Shown here: piece by piece, positions 1 to 10,625 of the stretch
How the letters are laid out: each line of letters opens with the position of its first letter
How positions within the stretch are numbered: the stretch's first letter is position 1
NCBI GenBank assembly: GCA_934047225.1
Contig: OW203988.1
Coordinates: 5,676,229 to 5,740,228 of the forward strand
DNA: 64,000 nt
From: Ypsolopha sequella
Taxonomy: Eukaryota > Arthropoda > Insecta > Lepidoptera > Ypsolophidae
Direction of reading: 5' to 3'
Notes under the pieces: generated by a model
What the model was told of the DNA's origin: nothing
The model's input: the letters and a program-made list of their open reading frames with translations, nothing else
The model's database searches: none
Made by a program: the position numbers and the translations under genes

Positions 1-190
1 AACCAAATCCGTTGAGTGGTTCTCGAGTTAAAACCGAACATACAGACAGATGGACAAAAATTTTATTTTTGGCCTCAGTCTAGTACTAGTAACCCATTTC
101 ATTTAAAAATTTGCAATAATATTCATAGAACAGACACGACTTTTTAGTATAAATATTATTTATAATTAGTATTTTAGTAGTTATATATAA
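1..190. mobile_element. Helitron-like repeat fragment (cut by window edge)
   Basis: The opening bases, reading CCGTTGAGTG then a CGAGTTAAAAC stretch and an ACAGACAGA run, match 51911-52096 over most of their length, including the AACCCATTT and CAGACACGAC blocks. That second copy ends in the TCTATACTAATA-type Helitron 5' terminus. Only one end lies inside the window, so the copy is partial. Confidence 0.6.
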
Positions 191-844
191 TTAGTATTTT
201 TTTCCCCATTTTGTTTATGGGTTTTATCTTTTTAGGGCTTTTAAACACAGATGTGGTGTAATCTCTCTGTTCCCTCTTTTTTAATGTTGGTTGTTTTCTA
301 TTCTAAACTAGGACTAAGGTTGTGATCCTACCGGAACCTTTTAGACCCAATATGTTAAAGTACTTAATCCAAATACCCGAAAATTGTAAATTTCACTGAC
401 TTGTCCAAATTTATATATAATCAATGCTTAGCCCTCTTACCAGCTAGATCAATAAGTACTCTGCCATATGAAAAAAAATGCTTCGTAATAGGGGTCTTGA
501 TTAAAACGATTACTTACAATCCCAATAACGTAAGCTTTATCATCTCTGCTCAGCTCCTTTTTCAGCTAACATGATGATTGGACACTTTGGGAACTTTAAT
601 GACTCCTGCTTAAGAGGATATTTAACACTCACTAGCAACGGTTAAAGTTACTCTTACTCTTTAACTCACGAAATTTCTTCAATCGTGTTTCTGTACTACA
701 GGGTACCAGAAAAAGGTTCCAAAATTTGTACACTAATTTATCTAATAAGTGGCTTCTTCTGATTAAGAAAGTAAACAACTTCAAAATTTGTTGATTTTAT
801 CGATATAGGCCCTTAAGGATTCATTAAATTAATAAAGGACATTG
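191..844. other. PLAA intron 4, nothing else recognised
   Basis: AT-rich sequence downstream (minus strand) of PLAA exon 4. I searched for the next WD40 exon on the minus strand and did not find one, so the intron probably runs beyond the left edge. Confidence 0.5.
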
Positions 845-1004
845 GTATCGATTCGGCATAACACAACTTAACTTATTTGACAGGACTAACCTTATCTTAA
901 GTGTCCTGTCTTTTTCTTTCTTTATCGAAAAGACAAGGACAGAACACTTAAATTAAGTTTAGTCCTGTCAAATAAGTTAAGATGTGCTTCACCGAATAGG
1001 TACC
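845..1004. mobile_element. Fold-back MITE, family A, copy 1
   Basis: Two arms of about 65 bp are inverted complements: the left contains TTAACTTATTTGACAGGACT and the right contains its reverse complement before CACCGAATAGG. A second copy lies at 1740-1893 in inverse orientation and a partial one near 41468-41525. It ends only 22 bp from the PLAA exon 4 splice donor. Confidence 0.8.
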
Positions 1005-1027
1005 ATTGACATTGGCAAATTACCTAC

Positions 1028-1169
1028 CTATAAATGTAGTTAGAATGTCCATAATAAGTATTGAGGCATTCCCCCTTGTTGGTCCACAACTTGACAGAGG
1101 CATCATTAGAGCAACTAAGGAAGGTGTCCGGGCCGGCCACAGCAAGTCCTCGCACACAGTCTGTGTGAC
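1028..1169 (-). CDS. Plaa: PLAA coding exon 4
   Basis: Acceptor TTTCAG at 1170-1175, donor GTAGGT at 1027. Encodes [26 protein letters not shown] and GHSNYIY. It leaves phase 2; the next exon should begin with the family ISVFPN-type segment but lies outside the window. Confidence 0.93.
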
Positions 1170-3990
1170 CTGAAATTATCAATTATGAGTAAACCGGTTC
1201 TATTAGTAGCTACTGAATTGTTTAAGTGCTAACCATCAAACATCTTTTTGTAAGATTCAATACACTGACATTTAAAATGATCTTATACAAAACATAAATT
1301 TATATTATTTGGACATTACGGTCCGCAGAAAAGTGCAAAAAAAAATTCAAAAAAATTATGTGAAAACATTAACCTGGTTATCAAAATTATACAAGTTTTT
1401 ATAATAATTTTTCAAAATCTTTTCAGTTAACCGATTATAGCCATTTAGATTAGGCAAAAATAAAGAATACATCAAGATCACCCAAGTCAACCGATTAGTT
1501 GATCAGTTGATGTATGTGTAAAAATTATGTGAACTCATATTTAATAGTAAACCTTACATAAACCTAACTTCATAAGTAAACCTAAGCTTTATTTTTTTTA
1601 TGTATTTCCCCATATTATTTATTATATAAAACTATTAGACATAGATTATTTAATTATATTATATTAATACCGACCTGTAATAAGTGTATCTTATAATACC
1701 TACATTACTCAAATAAATATACTTAATTTCATTTCAATGGTGTCGATTCAGTGTAGCACATCTTAACTTATTTGACAGGACTAAACTTAATTTAAGCATT
1801 CTGTCCTTGTCTTTTCGATAAAGAAAGAAAAAGACGCTTAAAATAAGGTTAGTCCTGTTAAATATGTTAAGTCGTGTTACACCGAATCGACACGAATATC
1901 TACCTACTTGTAGTTTATTTAATATTTAACCTAAGCTAAAAGTAAACTAGACCTGTTAGCGTTTTGAGTTGTGTGCCATCTTTATTCCAGAGCTTAATAG
2001 TTTTGTCAGCAGATGCTGTGGCATAGACTCCGCTTCCCAACTCAATGATTGCCCAAACTGCTGCCTGGTGACCTTTGAGAGTTAGTGGAGATCCTTTCGG
2101 ATTGTTCAAATTCCAAGCTTTGGCTGTGCTATCCCAACTTGAACTGGAAATTTTATTAAAATTAATTGTAACTAATTATATTCTAAATTCATTCTCATTA
2201 TAGTAGTAGTATAGTATTGTTCGTTCCGGCCCTTCGTACTGAGACAGGCTCAGTAGCGATCACCTTCTCCGTCTCAATCCTCGAGGCCAGAACGAACAAT
2301 ACTATATTTTTGGGTAACAAACAATCATTATGGCCCCTACTGAAGTTTTTAAACAAGTGCTATCACAAAAATGTAAGGGCCAGAACCCCAATACCAACGT
2401 AAAATCAGCAGTGATTGTATTCATTCTTCAACACACGAGCCAATATAAAATGAGACTATTAGAACCTTAATACTACCATTTGAGTAACAATGTGAATGCC
2501 TTTGAAAGTTTTAAATCAGTAGAAATTATTTAACCAAAAGGAGCCATCCATATATTGCGTCATTTGAAATAACTCTTCACATGCTAGTGCGAAAACAAGC
2601 GAAACGCTACAAGTGTTAGTGGCTTTTAGCGAGAAATAAGCGCTTTTCGCCGCGTCATGGGTTTTAGTATATTTTTCGCGAATTTTGTATGAAATTTTCT
2701 GAATCTGGATAAAATTTCCCATCTTTTAAATATAACAAATTACGGGATTTTTACCCGTAACCCTCATTTAAATCTAGAAATTAGGAAGAACAAAAAACCT
2801 CTTCAATCACACTGAGCGGCATTGACACTTAAGAATCGTAAAAGTTCCCAATGTTCAGATAAACTATTTAGTTTTTTTAAGAAACATGAAGTTTTGAATA
2901 GGCTGGTACTTACATTTGGCTGTTTTGGACCAATCTTGCAAATTATCTTGCAAAATAAATATTTATGAACAATACTGCACTGCACTTCACCGCAGCGAAA
3001 AAAAGACTGGAAGGTCAACTCAGTGGCTCGAAAACTGATTTATCATTTACGTAAGTGAATAGAAATGTGCGGTTATATAGTCAGCCTGTTCTTTTCCATC
3101 ATGTCAATATTAGTTTGAAAGAGAAAGAATGCTTCGAAACGTGTCATTTGACCACTTTAAAACCGCATGTCGATTTACTGCGTCATCGACGGGACCCATC
3201 CACTAGCTCTTGTAGCACTATTAGTCAGAGACAGGAGCCGTCTACTAGCACGTCAAGGAATAAGGACAGGGGTCTGGTCTGCGATTGACGATAGGATGAT
3301 TGTAGGGCAGAGGGGGGCGAAAATCGGCATAAATTTACGTAATATATGAACGGCATCTAATGTAAATGAATAATCTACCAGTTAAAATGGTTTACTTATG
3401 ATGTTATAACGGTCAGTGTCGATAAGGGGGCACAATAAATTTTCAAGTCTTCTTTCTCATAGTGCCCCCTTATCTACACCCCAACCATTATAACTGCTGT
3501 AGAAACACAATATTTATCAATAGACTAACCTTAAAAGAATTCCTGATTCTTTTCCTGGGTAAACATAACAAACTGCATTTTCATGGCCCTCTAACGTAAT
3601 CTGGACTGTCCCGTCCTGAAGGTTGTATCCTAGGATAGTGTTGTCGTTACTTCCTGTGACCACCAAACCCTCGGGAAACGCTTCGCACGGAGGCAACCAG
3701 CACACACATGATACGAAGTTTTTATGCCCTTTATAAGTTACGACATTGACGAAATCTTTTACACTGAAAGAGGAGGGGATAACTGATAGTAAGATTCATT
3801 TTTTAGGTCGATTATTTGGTATTTTAAGGCAAAAAAAGAGCTGAAACACAAACCCTTCCGGGTGCCACAACTTTGCAGTTCGGTCCCGTGATGCAGATAG
3901 TATACAGTACTCCTTTGTTGTAGCGACACATCTCACATCCAACGAATGACCAGTTAGAATAGCACTTAATTTATAATCTGGTATAGCCAT
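1028..3990 (-). CDS. Plaa: Phospholipase A2-activating protein, first four coding exons (partial gene)
   Basis: The four minus-strand exons are 3854-3990, 3530-3763, 1953-2143 and 1028-1169, and they join in phase (137+234+191+142 nt) to give 234 residues. The protein starts [12 protein letters not shown] and contains successive WD40 blocks: GHSLDVRCV...[45 protein letters not shown]...[16 protein letters not shown]...NDASVKLW, then GHSNYIY. Order and wording follow the PLAA N-terminal propeller closely. The known family protein has an N-terminal WD40 propeller, a central PFU ubiquitin-binding domain and a C-terminal PUL domain that binds p97/VCP, and acts in ubiquitin-dependent turnover and membrane trafficking. 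PFU and PUL exons should lie to the left of base 1. The ATG at 3990 is the first in frame; an upstream TTG is not a credible eukaryotic start. Confidence 0.95.
1574..1738. repeat. Dispersed AT-rich repeat, family B
   Basis: The TATTTCCCCATATTATT core, the ATATAAAACTATTAGA block and the ATTTCATTTCA tail recur at 33930-34081 and, inverted, at 50396-50530. The ATTTC-rich tail suggests a retroposon 3' end. It abuts the MITE at 1740. Confidence 0.6.
1740..1893. mobile_element. Fold-back MITE, family A, copy 2
   Basis: A 154-bp palindrome-like element with ends GTGTCGATTCAGTGTAG and CACCGAATCGACAC. Its inner arms (TTATTTGACAGGACTAA) are shared with 845-1004. It lies 59 bp beyond the exon 3 donor within the intron between exons 3 and 4. 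Confidence 0.8.
1953..2143 (-). CDS. Plaa: PLAA coding exon 3
   Basis: Acceptor TTTCCAG at 2144-2150, donor GTCTAG at 1952. Encodes [19 protein letters not shown] and [12 protein letters not shown], then KTLTG. It enters in phase 2 and leaves in phase 1. Confidence 0.93.
2211..2305. repeat. 95-bp palindromic element in PLAA intron 2
   Basis: ATAGTATTGTTCGTTCCGGC... at 2211-2231 is matched by its reverse complement at 2285-2305 with one mismatch over 21 bp. The centre is GC-rich. It is probably a very short MITE; I saw no second copy. Confidence 0.65.
2306..3402. other. PLAA intron 2, no feature recognised
   Basis: Intron sequence between coding exons 2 and 3. Short open frames around 2516-3018 and 3055-3349 on both strands show no family likeness. 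The 3155-3320 stretch is unusually GC-rich for the area but unexplained. Confidence 0.4.
3403..3494. repeat. 92-bp inverted-repeat element
   Basis: GTTATAACGGTCAGTGTCGA / GATAAGGGGGCAC on the left pairs with GTGCCCCCTTATC and CCATTATAAC on the right. It sits 35 bp past the exon 2 donor, within the intron. Confidence 0.65.
3530..3763 (-). CDS. Plaa: PLAA coding exon 2
   Basis: Acceptor CTTTCAG at 3764-3770, donor GTTAGT at 3529. Encodes [19 protein letters not shown] through PGKESGILL, the second and third WD repeats. The length, 234 nt, keeps phase 2, and the split AG|T serine matches the family residue before the next WD motif. Confidence 0.93.
3854..3990 (-). CDS. Plaa: PLAA coding exon 1
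   Basis: ATG at 3990 (TTCAATGG: T at -3, G at +4). The exon ends CCGGAAG/G with the donor GTTTGT at 3853. It encodes the first WD blade, from MAIPDYKL to KLWHPEG, and leaves phase 2. Confidence 0.92.
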
Positions 3991-4203
3991 TGAATATAGC
4001 AATTTTTAACAAATAACGAGAAAAGAACAAATCATGAAACTTTTTTTTACCGATGAAGTTGTCATGTCATGACAACAGATTAACAGCGCGTTTCGAATGA
4101 CGACATAAACGATTTTATCGCGTCAACGGTCATTCCGAGTCAGTGTATACTACTTTACTAGGCCCAAGAAGTGATTTCCTCAAACTTCTATCTTTGAATC
4201 TTG
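3991..4203 (-). promoter_or_regulatory. Probable 5' UTR and promoter side of PLAA
   Basis: This is the short interval between the PLAA ATG and the next transposon block. I see no clear TATA box or initiator. The call rests only on position. Confidence 0.3.
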
Positions 4204-4809
4204 GTTTAAACTTCGACCAAAATAAAAATTAAAAAAATGAATGGACGGGCCTGATTTTTGAAGTATGTAAAGTAAGCGCCGGCTCTCACTTCATCTCAGT
4301 GGGTCTCTGTATGTTAGAAGTGCGACACGTACGCTTATTATTACATGGCATCTAAAAAACTGACGAAAAAATGCCTTTGTCTGCATTTCCAAAGTGCAAG
4401 AATACTACCAAAAAGCAAAATAATAGTTCAGGCATCACATTTCACGCGTAAATATATGTTTATCAGTCTATTTTATCATGAACGTAAATAATTCCAATAA
4501 ACATTGTTTCGTTGTCTCCATTTTGTTGTTTATCCTATCGTAACAGGACAAAAATATACGAATGTACTAAGTGGGACAAAGCAAGCTCGCTCTGTTCAAC
4601 AATGCCGATATTAGATCAGATGTACCGACAGCAAACTAGTTTCATATTGTACCATTATTGTACTAAGTTGCACCATTCGGTCGTATAAAACGTATATTTG
4701 TCAGTTATTTGAAACTGACTGTTAAATAACATTATATATTCCCAAGTGATGTTGCCATTGAAATTGAAAATTGAGTGGAAAATGTACGGACAGCTAGACG
4801 GGATGAAAA

Positions 4810-4884
4810 ATGGATCTTAATAAATACAGCCGTATTTGTTCCGACCACTTTGCACCTGGTGAAACGTACATGACCAAAAAATGA
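4810..4884 (+). pseudogene. THAP zinc-finger fragment
   Basis: A 24-codon open stretch beginning ATG GAT CTT encodes NKYSRICSDHFAPGETY before a TGA. SRxCSxHF is the hallmark CxxH-F part of the C2CH THAP finger. The preceding residues (RRDEKW-like) appear in a different frame just upstream, so there is a frameshift. What follows is not recognisable. I infer a decayed transposase N-terminus rather than a host THAP gene. Confidence 0.6.
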
Positions 4885-5145
4885 TAAATAAAACGGCTAT
4901 AATTCATTGTCAAGTAATTATTAACAATGTTAAATACTCAGCAATTTCTTCGGATGTCTCTTTTTTTAACCCACACAAAAAATCAAGATGAATTTTTCAT
5001 TATTTAATTGTGGTCGTGTTGAATTGGTATTTTAAAATGCTTATTAGGTTTTAAAAGGTATTAGGTATAATAGAACCATTATGTTATATTTGGTTCTCTT
5101 AACTAAAAAATCATCTTAAAGTTTTACTTAAGGTTAAACACCAGT

Positions 5146-5430
5146 TGGTACAATTTTGAAAATTTTATTTAGTGTAAGGTAAGTTAATGTTTAATTAAAT
5201 TAAATTTTAATGATTTCCTACGTTTTATTTCGCTTAGCTCACGAAATATTATAAACTAGCCAAGGCTGTTGTTTATTTCCTACTACCAACTTACTACTTA
5301 TTTCTTACATGAAATTTCTTTGTTATTAATTGTACAAAATACACTTAAGAAAAGAACAATTAAATAAAATTTAATTTAATTAAACTTTAACTTACCTTAA
5401 ACAAAATGAAATTTTCAAAATTGTACCAAA
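5146..5430. repeat. Long fold-back inside the 4.2-5.7 kb block
   Basis: TTGGTACAATTTTGAAAATT followed by AAGGTAAGTTAATG on the left (5146-5211) is mirrored by CTTTAACTTACCTTAA and TTTTCAAAATTGTACCAA on the right (5361-5429). Just beyond, GTACCAAATCG and CGATTTGGTAC (about 5450-5505) form a smaller fold-back. Confidence 0.65.
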
Positions 5431-5812
5431 AAATGTACAGATTTTTTATTTTGTACCAAATCGTTTTGCTAACGCTACTTTTCACATAAACCGATTTGGT
5501 ACAAAATGGCTACTCTTGTTTGGTCCTCAAATGACAAACGGTTAAAAAAGAACAGATAAAAGCAGGTGTTCTCTTTTTCTCACGTAGTTATTATATCCGC
5601 TATCTTTTTTTGTAGCAAATGCGCTATAAATACTAACAATTAGGTATTGAACTATATATCCAATTGCTTGGACTCGTTATGAGTGAGCAAATTGTAAGGA
5701 CAAGGCCCGTCCATTCATTTTATTATGGTCGAAAGGTTTAATAATAAACTTTTATGCTCTCGCTTTTCATAGGTCGCCTACAGTGCAAACGCTCTGAAGC
5801 ATGGGTGATGAT

Positions 5813-5988
5813 CAGGGATCGGATTTTCCTGCTGCTAATTGATACATTAGTATGGATAAGACTTTTTTACCGGAAATGTATCCGGAAACGGAAATTTTGT
5901 AATAAAAATTTAAAAAATCATGCAAAACACATACAAACTCAGTAACGATTTACCCAAATGCAGTTTCGGTGTTGCCAGAAAAAAAAAA
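5813..5988. repeat. hAT element left terminal inverted repeat
   Basis: Pairs with 8911-9076 at high identity: matching blocks include AGTATGGATAAGACTTTTTT, CATGCAAAACACA and CAAATGCAGTTTCGGTG. Confidence 0.88.
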
Positions 5989-6229
5989 TCTAATTACCAA
6001 CTGAACAAACATTTATTGACTGTATTACATAGTATGATCGTAACTGAGTTTGTAAAAAAGAAAACGCAGTTTTAAGAACAAAAAACTTGTTTTATTAAAC
6101 AAAAGATAAAAAATATATTAAAACACTTAAATAATTATACATATACAGGCTTAAACATTATATCTGTAAATCATCTTTGGAGGTATTGAAATAAATGATC
6201 ATGATTTTTTCAATATTTTCTTCCTTGAG

Positions 6230-7550
6230 TCTATTTCGTTTCTCATCCAAGATTCATTTATAACTCGAAAATGAGCGCTCTACATCCGTTGAGGTAATTA
6301 AAGCGAACTTAAATTTAAGTAAGTTGGGATCATTTACTTCAATACCTCTATCTAGTTTTTTACTAATTTCTCGTATTGAGTCCAAATCTAGATTTCAATC
6401 CAAAACTTTTTCCAATTTATGCTTAATTTTATTGGACGCACTTTCTAAACAAAATCTGACTTGGTCAAATGCTAATAGAGAATCACTTAAACTTATATTA
6501 CTTTTTTGTAGTTCTTTTAAAACAACTTGTATTATACTAAAATTTTCATCTATGTATTGCAATTCGCTGTGTAAATTTTCACTATTTATAATATTTTTAG
6601 CATTTCTGATTGCGACCGCATCTGAGTTTTGTAAGCAAGAAAGTACGTCCTTAATTTCTCTAAAATATTTGGCGTAATACGACGCTGCCTCCAGCCAAGT
6701 GCCCCATCTTGTAATAACTGGCTATGGAGGCAACGGAACGTTTGGACATTTTTCTTTAAAAAGGCGGACACTATGTGGTGCTTTCAAAAAATTTTTTTTT
6801 ACGTTTGATATTAAAATATCAACATTTTGATATTCCGACCTAATCTCTTCAGATATACGGTTTATAGCATGTGCTAAACATGTTACATGTTTCATAGATG
6901 GAAAAATTTGTTTAACAACCTACGTACCGAGATCATATAAGAAGCTCCGTCAGTACACAGCATTAAAACATTATTTAATTTTACATTAAATTCAAAAGAA
7001 TTATTCCATAACTTTTCATACAGTCTATTACGAATTGGGATACTGTGTGCCCGTTGACCGCGTCCAGTGCCTTGCAAGCAATCAAGTACGGTTTGCTGTT
7101 GTTATGGTCATTTAAAGGTCTAACGATCAAGTGCATGATATTTCTTCCTAAAAAATCAGTTGTTTCGTCTAATGAAAACCAGAGCATTTCATCTTTGATT
7201 TAATTGTAAGCCTCTTCGATTTTTGATTTAAAAAACCCATCTCAATAGTTCTTTCTTAATGTTGATTCATCTGGCACTACGTGGCAACAATATTTTCTAA
7301 AGAAATACTTGAACGCTGGATTATTTATTTGATACCAGGGTATATTGCACATTATAAGAAATTGTATGAGATCGTGGAAAATTTCCTCATTTTCTTTATT
7401 ATTTGTCCGTCCCGCACCAGTGTTTAGTCCGCTTATGTCCGTCCAAAATATCTTTCTTCGCTTGAAAACGAACATTACATTTATTACAAAATAAAGAACC
7501 AGTCGATGAGTTCCAAACGATATCTTTAAAGTAGTTTCAGGTTTCGGCAT
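6230..7550 (-). pseudogene. hAT transposase, broken by stops and a frame change
   Basis: Reading starts at the ATG at 7550 (MPKPETTLK) and shows, in order, IPWYQINNPAFKYFF, PDESTLRKNY, WFSLDETTD (about 7150-7185), LCTDGASYM (about 6930-6957, other frame), TRWGTWLEAASYYAK (about 6660-6720) and, near 6255-6295, TSTDVERSFSSYK. These are the hAT catalytic-core and C-terminal dimerisation blocks, in the lineage related to CGG-triplet-repeat-binding-protein-like transposases. In-frame stops occur at 7242-7244 (TGA), 7200-7202 (TAA) and near 6395. A frame change lies between about 6890 and 7080. No splice sites that would rescue these were found, so the copy is inactive. Confidence 0.85.
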
Positions 7551-8910
7551 GTTAACCAATCTGAAATAACAACTATAGCTATAAAAATATTCTGCAGTTT
7601 GATTCTTTGTAAATATGTATAGCAATAAGTACCTATCTAAAATAACAACCTATAGAATTTCAAAATGAAAACGTAATTCACAAAACATGCTACTCTTACA
7701 AAACAAAATGGCGGCTGCACATGGAAAAGGTTTAAAATTTGTGTTTTTAACACAATGTCAGTTTACTTAACAAATGTATTTACCAACTCTATCATTGCTT
7801 GAAAAGAGAATAAACTATTTCAAACTATGTATTTTATGAATTCTAAAGCAAATTACAGTAAATCGGAACGATGTGAAGAAAAGTAATAAAAGTCATTTTA
7901 ATTTACTTACCAACGACGACATAAGTGCAATCAGCTCCAAATCACAAAGCAAAATCAGTGTCAGTTTTTCAAAGCAAAGTTGTCAATAAAACTCTATAGT
8001 AAAAACTGCGAACCACACAAGAGAACAACAGAAGATGCGCACTCTGAGAACCGTAGTAAACGAGTGAGCGTGCCTCGTAAACTAAGTCAGTGTTGCCGTT
8101 TTATAATTGAGAAAAATGCTCAATTTTTGCAGAAAATATGCTAAAAAAATGCCAATAAAATCGTTAATGTACTAAATAAAATGCCAATTTAATTGTTTTC
8201 TTATTTTTTTTCAATATTCATAAAATAAGTATCTAACTAAACCTATTTTTTTTTCCAAATCAATAATCTGTAGATCAAGGTTGGCAAGGTCCATAGTAGA
8301 CTCTACCATCGTAAAGTGGTTTTGTGCAGTTGACGCGCCACTTATATTTTTACCCACACCAATCATTCTCAGAACGTTTTGAGAGATATTATAGGAATGA
8401 CAACAATGTTGTAATCACGGTAATGCTGTGCATATTTGGGGGGCATGATTCCCTGTAGGGTTAATCACAAAATGTAAAAGCCATCTACCTACTTGGTTTG
8501 GTTGTAAAAAATTATTTGCGTACAAATGCGACTCAATCTCGTTTCAGACAAAATTAACTGCGCGACTAACTTAAGTCCAAAATAGTTCGAATCATCCCTC
8601 GCATTCAATTAATTCCATTTTATGCTAACCTTCACGCGCTTAGCAGGTATTTTTTTTTTATGTTCTTTCTCGTGTTTGTGGTATTTTAAAATAAATTACT
8701 TTTCTTTCTTTCTTCTTTTCTTTCTAGGTATATTACCGAAAGCGGTAAAATGGCAGCACTGATGGAAGTTCGAGAACTTGACTTCAAGTTCAGGGGATTT
8801 CGCCTTGTGGTGTTGCCGTAGATTTTCCAAAAAGATGCATATTCGTATGATCCTAAATTATTTATTATGTATTTTTTGGAAATCTCATTTTAAAATGCAT
8901 ATTCTCATGT
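7551..8910. other. 5' non-coding part of the hAT element
   Basis: About 1.3 kb between the transposase start and the right TIR. No open frame of note. It probably contains the element's promoter side, since the transposase is read leftward from 7550. Confidence 0.45.
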
Positions 8911-9076
8911 ATTTTTTTTTTGCTGGCATCACCGAAACTGCATTTGGATAAATCGTAACTGGGTTTGTGTGTGTTTTGCATGATTTTTTAATTATTTATT
9001 ACCAAATTTCCGTTTCCGGTAAAAAAGTCTTATCCATACTAATGTATCAATTAGCAGCAGGAAAATCCGATCCCTG
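8911..9076. repeat. hAT element right terminal inverted repeat
   Basis: Reverse complement of 5813-5988, ending GCAGGAAAATCCGATCCCTG immediately before the GTGATGAT duplication. Confidence 0.88.
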
Positions 9077-9084
9077 GTGATGAT

Positions 9085-9760
9085 AGCACAACATCATGGC
9101 GTCTGACCGTCATGAGGTTTAGCGCTTTAGTTGACACTATTTTAGAACTAAAGACTAATTGTGATCTCGTTATACAACCACTGTGCTCCTTGGAGTTCTA
9201 ACATAAGTTCTAACAGTGTGTTAGTTGGGTAGCATGTTATAAAACTAATCCCACTACCCAGACGAAGTTTCATGAAAATTTGTGTTTATAAATCAACAAT
9301 TTGTTAATTGTTGTTGAACTTCGAAAAAAACGGATTTCATTGTCAAAATTTATAAATACTAGAAAATCCTGATATTTCGGTTTTTCGAATTTCGATCTTT
9401 CCGGATTGCATTCATTATTCACATTCTGCGCTTTAGCTGTGTGTATATGAGTGTTTTGATCACGGACCTTAAAGAAATATTTTGATAATTTTCCTGCATA
9501 ATTTTTAGGGCGTGATTTTATCAAATACCTAATAAATGCATTTTCAATGACCTAATAAATAATATTTGTTCCTAAAATAGTAGATCTGTCTACTTAATTG
9601 AATCACCAATTAATTTTAAAACGCTTAAGTATACGTATTATTTAAGAATTACTTGGAAATATCAATCATCAAACAATTGTATTGGGCTTTAAAATAATAG
9701 AAGTGTCACCAAAATTTAATCACCAAAGAATGGAAAAATGTTTACCTAAAATTAATTTAT
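9085..9760. other. Intergenic, nothing recognised
   Basis: AT-rich. The 84-codon open frame on the minus strand near 9270-9524 lacks any family likeness and a credible start context. Confidence 0.4.
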
Positions 9761-9796
9761 GCCCAGGCAAAGATTTCAAATCTTTGTGCCCAGGCA
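9761..9796. repeat. Small palindrome bounded by direct repeats
   Basis: AAAGATTTCAAATCTTT is flanked on each side by the same GCCCAGGCA (9761-9769 and 9788-9796), with an extra TGT on the right. The direct-plus-inverted arrangement resembles an excision footprint. Confidence 0.5.
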
Positions 9797-9811
9797 TATC
9801 ATATTGCTATA

Positions 9812-9890
9812 AAAATTAGGAGGGTCACCTTGCTCCGCTCCGCTTCACTCGGCTCCCCAGAGTCCATTTACATGTAAACCTAACGCTCGT
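9812..9890. repeat. Dispersed repeat partner of 39190-39270
   Basis: Contains TTACATGTAAACCTAAC and CGCTTCACTCGG. 39190-39270 carries the inverse, GTTAGGTTTACATGTAA and CCTGAGCGAAGTGG. Element type unknown. Confidence 0.5.
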
Positions 9891-10495
9891 CATCGCACCT
9901 ATTTTCTGACTTTGATGAAAAATTTTCCATTTCATACTTTAAGATCTGCCCAATTCTATGAATTTTTTACGAATTTTCACATAGAATTAAGGAATTTATC
10001 CATTTATTCGGTGACAGATCCGTCATTTCGACAATTTAACGAATTAAACGATTTTTTTGAGGATAGACCTCAGAAAAAGTTATCAAACTATAACTTAAAA
10101 TAGGTAGGTACATAATTACATTAATTTTATGTTTCATACTTAGAGACCGTTTTGATAAATATGATAACTAATGTATATTTTGGAAATAGATATTATAATT
10201 AGGGTATTACAAATTAGTTACAAATCCAAATTTAGGTGACAGAAAGTATTGTTCCCCTCATTTTAATACCAATACTACCCGACACTGAATATCTGGACAC
10301 GGAATTCCATAGATTTAGAATGTACAAGATAAACAATGTATAGTAGAGGAAATTATACCAAAAAATTACTATGACATTAATAGGTATTACATTTAAGTAC
10401 TATTTTACTTAATATTTTGGACAATCCCGCATATACCTAACTACTAATATACTAATATACTCAATAGGTCCCAGGTTTTTATTATTAATCAAAGG
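9891..10495. other. Intergenic, nothing recognised
   Basis: AT-rich unique-looking sequence. An open frame at 9912-10103 (+) has no recognisable content. Confidence 0.35.
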
Positions 10496-10625
10496 TCCCA
10501 GGCATGGTGGGCCACTGGTTGTGCCTGTTTGAGAACTGTCCTCTTACTCTCCCCTGAATAACTTCATGAGGGTTTGCAAGTCATAGTACTCTATACCTCA
10601 CAGTCGAGCCCGGCATCAGCTCTAT
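10496..10625 (-). mobile_element. Non-LTR retrotransposon 3' fragment
   Basis: GTCCCAGGCATGGTGGGCC, CCTCTTACTCTCCCCTGAAT and CAGTCGAGCCCGGCATCAGC are reverse-complement matches to 55115-55260. That copy precedes a block ending in the familiar lepidopteran CCAGCAGTGGACGAA tail. Confidence 0.6.

Larger units (their letters stand above)
4204..5741. mobile_element. TIR-flanked block with THAP remnant (P-element-like candidate)
   Basis: The left end, around 4204-4251 (TTAAACTTCGACCA, then AATGAATGGACGGGCC), is inverted-complementary to 5704-5741 (GGCCCGTCCATTCATTTTAT, then TGGTCGAAAGG). The interior carries a THAP-domain fragment and a 285-bp fold-back. THAP DNA-binding domains head P-element transposases, so a degraded P-like element is the simplest reading. 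No clean target duplication was found and the exact ends are uncertain. Confidence 0.5.
5813..9076 (-). mobile_element. Complete hAT-superfamily DNA transposon, 3,264 bp
   Basis: The ends read CAGGGATCGGATTTTCCTGC at 5813 and the exact complement ending CCGATCCCTG at 9076. The inverted repeats extend about 170 bp inward. Both flanks carry the same 8 bp, GTGATGAT (5805-5812 and 9077-9084), as expected for a hAT target-site duplication; CAGGG-type tips are also usual for hAT. The interior holds a broken transposase on the minus strand. Long TIRs of this size are more than most hAT elements have. Confidence 0.92.

Noticed and set aside
3991..4002. Start of PLAA at 4002
   Set aside because: The upstream codon is TTG, not ATG. 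The first ATG in frame is at 3990 and fits the family N-terminus.
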